Origin: Paraspadella gotoi
Lineage: Eukaryota > Chaetognatha
Direction: 5' to 3'
Length of the DNA: 64,000 nucleotides
Assembly: GCA_051294375.1 (NCBI GenBank)
Contig: CM119265.1
Span: 11,161,818-11,225,817, forward strand
A model generated the notes under the pieces. The model was not told the DNA's origin. It was given only the letters and a program-made list of their open reading frames with translations, and made no database searches. Position 1 is the first letter of the stretch. The number at the start of each line of letters is the position of its first letter. Positions 58,901-64,000 of this stretch are shown here, piece by piece. The position numbers were made by a program, and so were the translations under genes.

Positions 58901-61900
58901 GCCAATCAGCTAAAAAGATGCAAGTTGAAAAAGTATGCAGATGAAAAAGTATGCAAGTGAAAAAAGTATGCAAGGTGAAAAAAGTATGCAAGTTGAAAAA
59001 AGTATGCAAGTTGAAAAAAGTATGCAAGATTGAAAAAAGTATGCAAGTTAAAAAAGTATGCAAGTTGAAAAAAAGCTATGCAGTTGAAAAAAAGTATGCA
59101 AGTTGAAAAAAGTATGCAAGTTGAAAAAAAGTATGCAAGTTGAAAAAAAGTATGCAATTAAAATAGTATGCAATTTAAAATAAGTATGCATTTAAATGTA
59201 TGCAATTTGAAGAAAGTATGCAAAAGTATTGCAATTTGAAAAAATGTATGCAAAAGTATGCAATTTGAAAAAATGTATGCAAAAGTATGCAATTTGAAAA
59301 AATGTATGCAAATATGCAATTTGAAAAAATGTATGCAAAAGTATGCAATTTGAAAAAATGTATGCAAAAGTTATGCAATTTGAAAAAATGTATACAAAAG
59401 TATGCAATTTGAAAAAATGTATGCAAAAGTATGCAATTGTGAAAAATGTATGCAAAAGTATGCAATTTGAAAAAATGTATGCAAAAGTATGCAATTTAAA
59501 AAAGTTATGCAAAAGTATGCAATTTAAAAAAGTATGCAAAAGTATGCATAATTGAAAAATTATGCATACTTTGAAAAAAAGTAGGCATATTTTAAAAAAG
59601 TATGCATACTTCAAAAAGTATGCATACTTGATAAAAGTATACATACTTTTTTCAAAGTATGCATACTTTGAAAAAGTATGCATACTTTGAAAAAATATGC
59701 ATATTTTAAAAAAATATGCATACTTCAAAAAAGTATGCATACTTCAAAAAAAGTATGCATCTTCAAAAAAGTATGCAACTTTGAAAAAAGTATGCATACT
59801 TGAAAAAAGTATGCATACTTTGAAAAAAGTATGCATACTTTGAAAGTATCGATACTTTGAACAAAAGTATGGCATACTTGAAAAAAGAATATGCATTATT
59901 TTAAAAAAAAGTATGCATACTTCAAAAAGATATGCATATTTTATTAAAAAGTATGCGATACTTTGAAAAAGTAATTGCATACTTTGAAAATAGTATGCAT
60001 TATTTTACACAAAAAGTATGATACTCAAAATTTAATTCCAACCCAAACAGCCAATCACGAGTTATTGAGCTTTTTGCTAAGGTGGGACGGATGGACGGAT
60101 TGATTAACTAATTAATTAATTATTGATTAATTTATTTACTAATTGATTATTAACTGATTAATTATTTGATTTATTAATACATCCTGCATATACATTTAAT
60201 ATAAAAGGAAAAAGAAGCATAATCAATTAGTAAAACATGTTTTTTGTTTTTTTCCATTTAAACTCATTTCCACTCAAACGATTCCATCGAAACTTGATTT
60301 CCTGTTCAATCACACACTTTCCAACCCACATACAAATTCCAGGTCAATCAGCCCATCCACTCATGAGCAATTGGTGTTCAAATAGTGAATATATTTTTTG
60401 GTTTTTTCCATTTAAACTCATTTCCACTCGGACGATTCCATCGAAACTTCATATCCAGCTCAATCACACACTTACCTATCACACACAAAATTTCATTCCA
60501 AATCCATCCATCCAATCACGAGTAATTGGTGTTTTTTGCTAAGGTGGGACGGACGGACGGACACGACGGACGGACATCATTTTTTTGCATAATTTATCAT
60601 AATTCGATGTTCTGACATGATATAAGTTAGTGCCCGACAATATTGAGGGGCGGACCGACGGACCGACAAAGTGAATATTAGAGTCGGGATCTGCTGATAA
60701 GCAGATCCGACTAAAAATATTATAGAGTTTTATTTATCAAAATCTTAAGAGTAGTTATCTCGCCAGAAAATGATTGATGCGATAACGAATTATTGATGTA
60801 AAAGTAATTGTTTGATGTAATTAGTAATTGATTGATGTAATAGTAATTTATTGATGTAATAGTAATTGATTATTGATGCGATGATAACCAAATATTGATG
60901 CGATGATAACCAATAATTGATGCGATGATAACCAATAATTGATTCGATGATAACCAAATGATTAATGCGATGATAACCAATAATTGATGCGATGATAACC
61001 AAATGATTGATGCAATGATAACAAAATATTCATGCAATGATAAACAAATGATTGATGTGATGATAACCAAATGATAGACATTAATTGTTGTGATGATAAT
61101 CATCATTGATATGATGATAGTCATTATTTGATGCGATGATAGTCATTCATTGACACAATGAATCATTCATCGTAAATAAAACAAACTAATGCGTGTATGA
61201 GTACAAACGCTGCAGAGCCCCAACTCGTTTACTCGTCGCCTAGTGACGGTGGTGAAATCTAGGTCAAGACGATCGAACTTTATTTACAACAAAAGTTTTC
61301 CTGCCAACGAGTCGCATTATTAGGTCACTCTCGTTTATATCGGTTATCCGTTGCTCGCAATGGCGGGCGTGATCTAGGTTTTTTTATACAGCTAACGCCT
61401 CGACGCTTTGAAATTGGGTCATGTTGATTTTTTTTTATACACGTAACATTTCCGTTACCATTGAAACGCGTTATTAGGTTATGTTCCTCGACATTGTTTA
61501 CATAAAAAAATAAGAATATGATATGAAAATGACAATTTCAAAGATCTTGATTATTAGGAGCCATATCTAAATTTTCAACTCCCTATGATATCATCACCTT
61601 TTACAGAAATCAATCGTTTTAAAATAAAACAAACTAATCCGAACATTATACCGTTCCGATCCGTTCCGATCCGTTTCGTGTCGTTTCGTTTCGTTCCGTT
61701 CGTTCCGTTCCGTTTCTTCGTTTTCGTTTCGTTCCGTTTCGTTCCGTTTCGTTCCGTTCGTTCGTGTTCCGTTTCGTTCCGTTTCGTCCGTTTCGTTCCG
61801 TTTCGTTCCGTTTCGTTCCGTTTCGTTCCGTTTCGTTCCGTTCCGTTCCGTTTCGTTTCGTTTCGTTCCGTTTCGTTCCGTTTCGTTCCGTTCGTTCCGT

Positions 61901-64000
61901 TTCGTTCCGTTTCGTTCTATTCCGTTCGTTCCATTAAAAAATACGGTAAAGCCATGTTGAAAAGCTGTTTTAATCTGGCCCGGATCGCGCATGATCAATC
62001 CTTTTTTTTCGATCAAGTCCTCATTAGATAACCTCTATAACCAGTTTTAAATACGGCCCGGATTGCGCTTAAAATCGGCTTTACCGTGCGATAAACGGAC
62101 TTCATTCGTATTTGCATGATAATTTAATAGACTAAATTTTAGTCCGCGCGTCTACCTGAAACAGATAGTATAAACAATACAGTTTCTTTCGATGTGTTTA
62201 GAAAAAAAAAAAAAATGAAGGCTTGACTATGCAGTTTTCACCTAAAAACCAGTTCATTTGATTGCTTTATCAAGCATTAAAGATTGCAAAATTTAAACTT
62301 TTCTTTTTTTTATTGTGTAGAGAAGACAAAAGGCTATCCGAAACCGTACTGATATGTATGATTTGTTCTATTTTCCAAAAGATCAAACAGGCTTTTGGGA
62401 AAAGGGAAAAAACGGCCTGACCAGTCAATTTAAATACCATTTTTGGGATGATAAAATGGAAATTTCGATCGCGCTCTACCTCCGTTGGCTTCCCAAGACG
62501 CCAAGCTTTCAGAATCTGCCCATATTGTTATAATTTTTTTGGGCCGGTGACTTATGCGAGTTAATGTGATAGAGTGAGGATATTAGAGGATTCTGATTCG
62601 GAACTTCGATTCGAACGATGCGCAGCCCTAATTCATTATGTAGTATAATTTCTTGAGAGCATGAACACAAATTATCATTAATAATAATTCTCTTGCCAGA
62701 TCATTGTTCTTTTCCAATTTTTTTTCAAAGATTAAATTTTTATTTTCTATAAGTTTCTATAAGATGGAAAGGGCGGTCTTGTGACAGTGAAAAAGTTTTT
62801 GACATTCTGATTGCTGAGACACATAATTTAATGTCTATATTTGCAAGATAAACCCAAATTTTTTTATCATTTCATTCTTTCATTTCTTTCAAATACAAAA
62901 ATTTCCTTTTTTGAAATTCGATCATGGCATTAATGAGGTGTTTTTAATCATATCAAGAAATGATGCAGATTTATGTACAAATACATTAACAGGTAAATAA
63001 AATAAAACAAAAAAAGAAAACGAAAAAGTTAGGTAATCAAAGCAAGCTGGACTACTGGGAGTTAAAAAATATAAAAAAATCTTAAAAGTATAATGATCTC
63101 GCCGGACGTTACTATCAAAGAAAATTAAAGAAAAAATCTGAAAAAAAAGCATGATTGATGCGATAACAAATTATTAATGTAATAATAATTGATTGATTGA
63201 TGTAATAGTAATTGATTGATTGATGTAGTAATTGATTGATTGATATAATAGTAGTTAATTGATGTAATAGTAATTGATTGTTTGATATAATAGTAATTGA
63301 TTGATTAATGTAATAGTAATTAACTATTTATGCGATGATAACCAATTATTGATGCGATGATAACCAATTATTGATGCGATAATAACAAAAGAATTGATGC
63401 GATGATAACCAAATGATTGATACGATAATAACCAAATGATGGATGCGCTAATAGTCATTCATTGATGCTATGATAATCATTCACTGATGCGATGATAATC
63501 ATTCAATGATGCGATGATAATCATTCAATGATGCGATGATAATCATTCACTGATGCGATGATAATCATTCATTGATGCGAATATAATCATTCATTGATAC
63601 AATGATAATCAATTAATTCATTGATACAATGATAATCATTCATTGATACAATGATAGTCATTTATTGATGCGATGATAATCATTCATCGTAAATAAAACA
63701 AACAAATGCATGTATGAGTGAGACAGTGAAAAAAAGAGAGAGAAAGAGAAAAAGAGATAAAAAGAAGCTGGGATCAAAATTTGAAGTAGCTATAATTAAT
63801 AATTTAGGCACAGTATTTGATCTTTTCATTTCACTCACATTTTAAATCAGTATAAATTGGTATTGCTCTTCTCTCTCGGCGTTTTAACAATGCTTTAGAA
63901 TATTTTCATAACTCGAAATTTTACCTTAACCGGAGTGCCGAGTTCACGCCTCATCCTCTCAGCCAAGACGTGCTTAAAAAGGCCGGACGGAAGATTGGAA
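49605..64000 (-). CDS. Gene C: tandem paralog of gene B, three RRM-like domains and acidic tail (5' end outside window)
   Basis: Exons: >64000-63925 (partial), 57903-57713, 56859-56694, 51573-51405, 49936-49605, with phases 0, 2, 0 and 1 that all match. About 310 codons lie in the window. Domain 1: SNLPSGLFKHVLAERM and VAFVWMD. Domain 2: SWPLQLSGFPDDVTLEELQK, then RTYLHFADKQSLKTF. Domain 3: GTVFFVRLATPDA then GFIYFEKKSSLEEFL. The tail is rich in Asp/Glu (EEDEEEEVEE) and ends FLKEEGI before TGA. Gene B shares FVWMD, WPLQ, VFFVRL and YFEKKSS in the same order. RNA binding is inferred from the RRM pattern. The introns are 1.5-6.0 kb and full of repeats. All exons remain open, with no sign of decay. 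Confidence 0.82.
50011..51297. repeat. Large inverted repeat, 378-bp arms, in gene C intron
   Basis: Arms 50011-50388 and 50920-51297 are equal in length and differ at only a few positions. The spacer is 531 bp. The outer ends start GTTAGTAATA and end TATTACTAAC, with no convincing target duplication. No open frame of note in the spacer. It lies wholly in the intron between gene C exons 51573-51405 and 49936-49605, so a transcript would fold into a long hairpin. Possibly a foldback or Mutator-like non-autonomous element. Confidence 0.92.
51641..52196 (-). mobile_element. HINE-like element, copy E6 (~0.55 kb)
   Basis: Both termini present (TTTTTAGCCGGATTTGCTTA hairpin; CAGATCCGGCATTGTTTGCT end). 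The interior is reduced to one module and AT-rich sequence. Confidence 0.7.
52215..52470 (-). mobile_element. SINE, same family as 56005-56190 and the LTR target
   Basis: Contains GCATCTCCCGACAGCTGGCG, CTTTGGACCTGCAGTGACCA and the minus-strand B-box-like GGGTTCAATCCCC. Preceded by a TIR scrap AAGGCTTCATATTATAAA of the MITE family. Confidence 0.7.
52736..53428. mobile_element. Possible hAT-like element
   Basis: Starts CAGGGTTGGCATTAAAAAAC and ends near …CCCAGTTGCAAACCAG. The ends are imperfect inverted repeats, and TTGCAAACCAG appears at both edges. The interior is AT-rich without an open frame. The class call rests only on the CAGGGTTGGCA-type end. Confidence 0.35.
53846..54003 (+). repeat. 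(GAAAGAAA[G/T]A) minisatellite
   Basis: Tandem AAAGAAAGAATAGAAAGGA and shorter units. A Lys/Arg/Glu/Ile frame is a by-product. Confidence 0.9.
54630..54870 (+). mobile_element. Hairpin-ended repeat family R3, copy 3
   Basis: Same order as at 7080-7436. The hairpin at 54836-54864 is followed by TAAAAA. Upstream (54160-54620) are shared AT-rich and (GA)n parts. Confidence 0.7.
55254..55411. repeat. Near-perfect palindrome made of two inverted hammerhead-repeat ends (H7)
   Basis: Arms of about 70 nt (55254-55324 and 55342-55411) flank CGAGTCTTC. Each arm holds GAAACATGTCCGTACAT and the ATCGTTGATGAAAT box. The minus-strand core reads TTGAAGA, so the first core base is changed. Confidence 0.85.
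56005..56190 (-). mobile_element. SINE copy, 3' part abutting a MITE
   Basis: Matches 52240-52455 with a deletion of the B-box region. Its end CTATACGGGAGGCGA runs straight into MITE M1. Confidence 0.65.
56196..56682. mobile_element. MITE M1 (left terminus missing)
   Basis: Shares TTTTTGTGACCAGAAC, the CGATCCCTATGTGAATAC block and the right end ATATGAAGCCTTCTG with M2. TA follows the right end. Confidence 0.75.
56694..56859 (-). CDS. Gene C exon for RRM-like domain 2, enclosed by two MITEs
   Basis: A 166-nt exon (acceptor tcatttacag, entered in phase 2; donor AAG|GTTGTG in phase 0) that joins LEELQK to WEIAVGDS. It encodes IFLRQENIINVEYF, then an Arg-rich turn, RTYLHFADKQSLKTF and GKCTLK. 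A MITE ends 11 nt past its donor, and a second copy of the same family begins 83 nt before its acceptor. Confidence 0.82.
56943..57672. mobile_element. MITE M2, complete (730 bp), TA target
   Basis: Terminal inverted repeats CAGAAGGCTTCATATTATAA / …ATATGAAGCCATCTG, with TA on both sides and a weaker inverted repeat reaching ~150 nt inwards. TA duplication suggests a Tc1/mariner-type origin. Confidence 0.8.
58185..58395 (-). repeat. R5 repeat, inverted relative to 1650-1860
   Basis: Complement contains ATAACTTTTGAACGGATTAT and CGATTTTAAGTGAAAGTTGA, as at 1675-1830. Confidence 0.75.
58858..60717 (+). mobile_element. HINE-like element, copy E7 (~1.86 kb)
   Basis: Start GTTGAGCAAACAATATCGGA, end GATAAGCAGATCCGACTAAAAA. 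More than half is the minisatellite 58912-60025. The end modules contain the CGGA repeat. Confidence 0.7.
58912..60025 (+). repeat. ~1.1-kb three-block minisatellite
   Basis: Block 1 (58912-59160) AAAAAGTATGCAAGTTGA, 18 bp. Block 2 (59210-59540) 28-bp units combining TGTATGCAAAAGTATGCAAT and TTGAAAAA. Block 3 (59550-60020) ~20-bp AAAAAAGTATGCATACTTTG, whose AGTATGCATACT core is palindromic. Minus-strand open frames up to 182 codons are periodic artefacts. Confidence 0.9.
60765..61165 (+). repeat. ~21-bp minisatellite (GATGATAACCAAATGATTGATGC)
   Basis: Starts with TAATAGTAATTGATTGATG units and moves to GATGATAACCAA units, the same order as 43556-44400 and 63150-63690. Confidence 0.88.
61646..61930 (+). 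repeat. 10-bp repeat GTTTCGTTCC
   Basis: About 28 units with variants GTTCCGTTCC and GTTCGTTCC. Long frames on both strands result from the repeat. Confidence 0.92.
61935..63150. other. Gene C intron: R4 fragment and unassigned sequence
   Basis: R4 block at ~62460-62640 (GCGCTCTACC…GGCTTCCCAAGACGCC). The remainder is AT-rich with nothing recognised. Confidence 0.5.
63150..63690 (+). repeat. ~20-bp minisatellite, two unit types
   Basis: TAATAGTAATTGATTGATG units followed by GATGATAATCATTCATTGATGC units. Flanked by the same AATAAAACAAACTAATG-type sequence as 61165-61200. Confidence 0.9.

Noticed and set aside
59192-59740. 182-codon minus-strand frame rich in HTFAYIFSN-type repeats
   Set aside because: It lies wholly in a minisatellite. 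The peptide repeats with the DNA period and overlapping frames in other registers are open too.
61585-62031. 148- and 140-codon frames on opposite strands
   Set aside because: Produced by the GTTTCGTTCC array (FRSVPF and NETERNGTKR repeats); not genes.
63150-63690. Regular ~20-bp repeats resembling a CRISPR array
   Set aside because: Units are contiguous without unique spacers and lie in eukaryotic intron DNA; a minisatellite.

Overview
The window looks like nuclear DNA of an animal, most likely an invertebrate. It is very AT-rich, its genes are split by introns with standard splice signals, and more than half of it is dispersed or tandem repeat. I cannot name the species. An LTR element has a primer-binding site that resembles an insect-type tRNA-Gly end, which leans towards arthropods but is weak evidence.

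Three protein genes can be built, all on the minus strand. (1) A complete TUBGCP3 gene (gamma-tubulin complex component 3, GCP3) occupies 2387-30612. Sixteen exons join without a frame break into 974 codons plus stop. Two large introns, about 15.4 kb and 8.5 kb, hold most of the repeats. (2) Gene B (31336 to about 38769/38869) encodes an acidic protein with three RRM-like domains. Its first exon is uncertain. (3) Gene C (49605 to beyond 64000) has the same three-domain order, an acidic tail and a 5' end outside the window. B and C are tandem paralogs with different intron positions. I do not recognise their family.

The rest is mobile and repetitive DNA. There is a ~6.1 kb LTR retrotransposon with 4-bp target duplications (15386-21482). 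Eight copies belong to a family with a fixed 5' end and a 3' terminal hairpin followed by CTAAAAA, and they carry variable minisatellite cores. They look like Helentron-associated (HINE/DINE-1-like) rolling-circle elements, and one copy has a paralogous empty site. Other families also end in a hairpin plus ATAAAAA. At least seven hammerhead-ribozyme-like motifs occur, of the minimal type known from Penelope-like elements and retrozymes. There are also tRNA-derived SINEs with a shared body, TA-flanked MITEs on both sides of one coding exon, a ~1.29 kb intronic inverted repeat with 378-bp arms, and many minisatellites. No rRNA, functional tRNA, CRISPR or bacterial-type operon was found.

Layout: 1-2386 3' flank of TUBGCP3 (repeats); 2387-3477 exons 14-16; 3478-12007 intron 13; 12008-13493 exons 8-13; 13494-28858 intron 7 with the LTR element; 28859-30612 exons 1-7; 31336-38869 gene B; 38870-49604 repeats and hammerhead motifs; 49605-64000 gene C and its repeat-filled introns.
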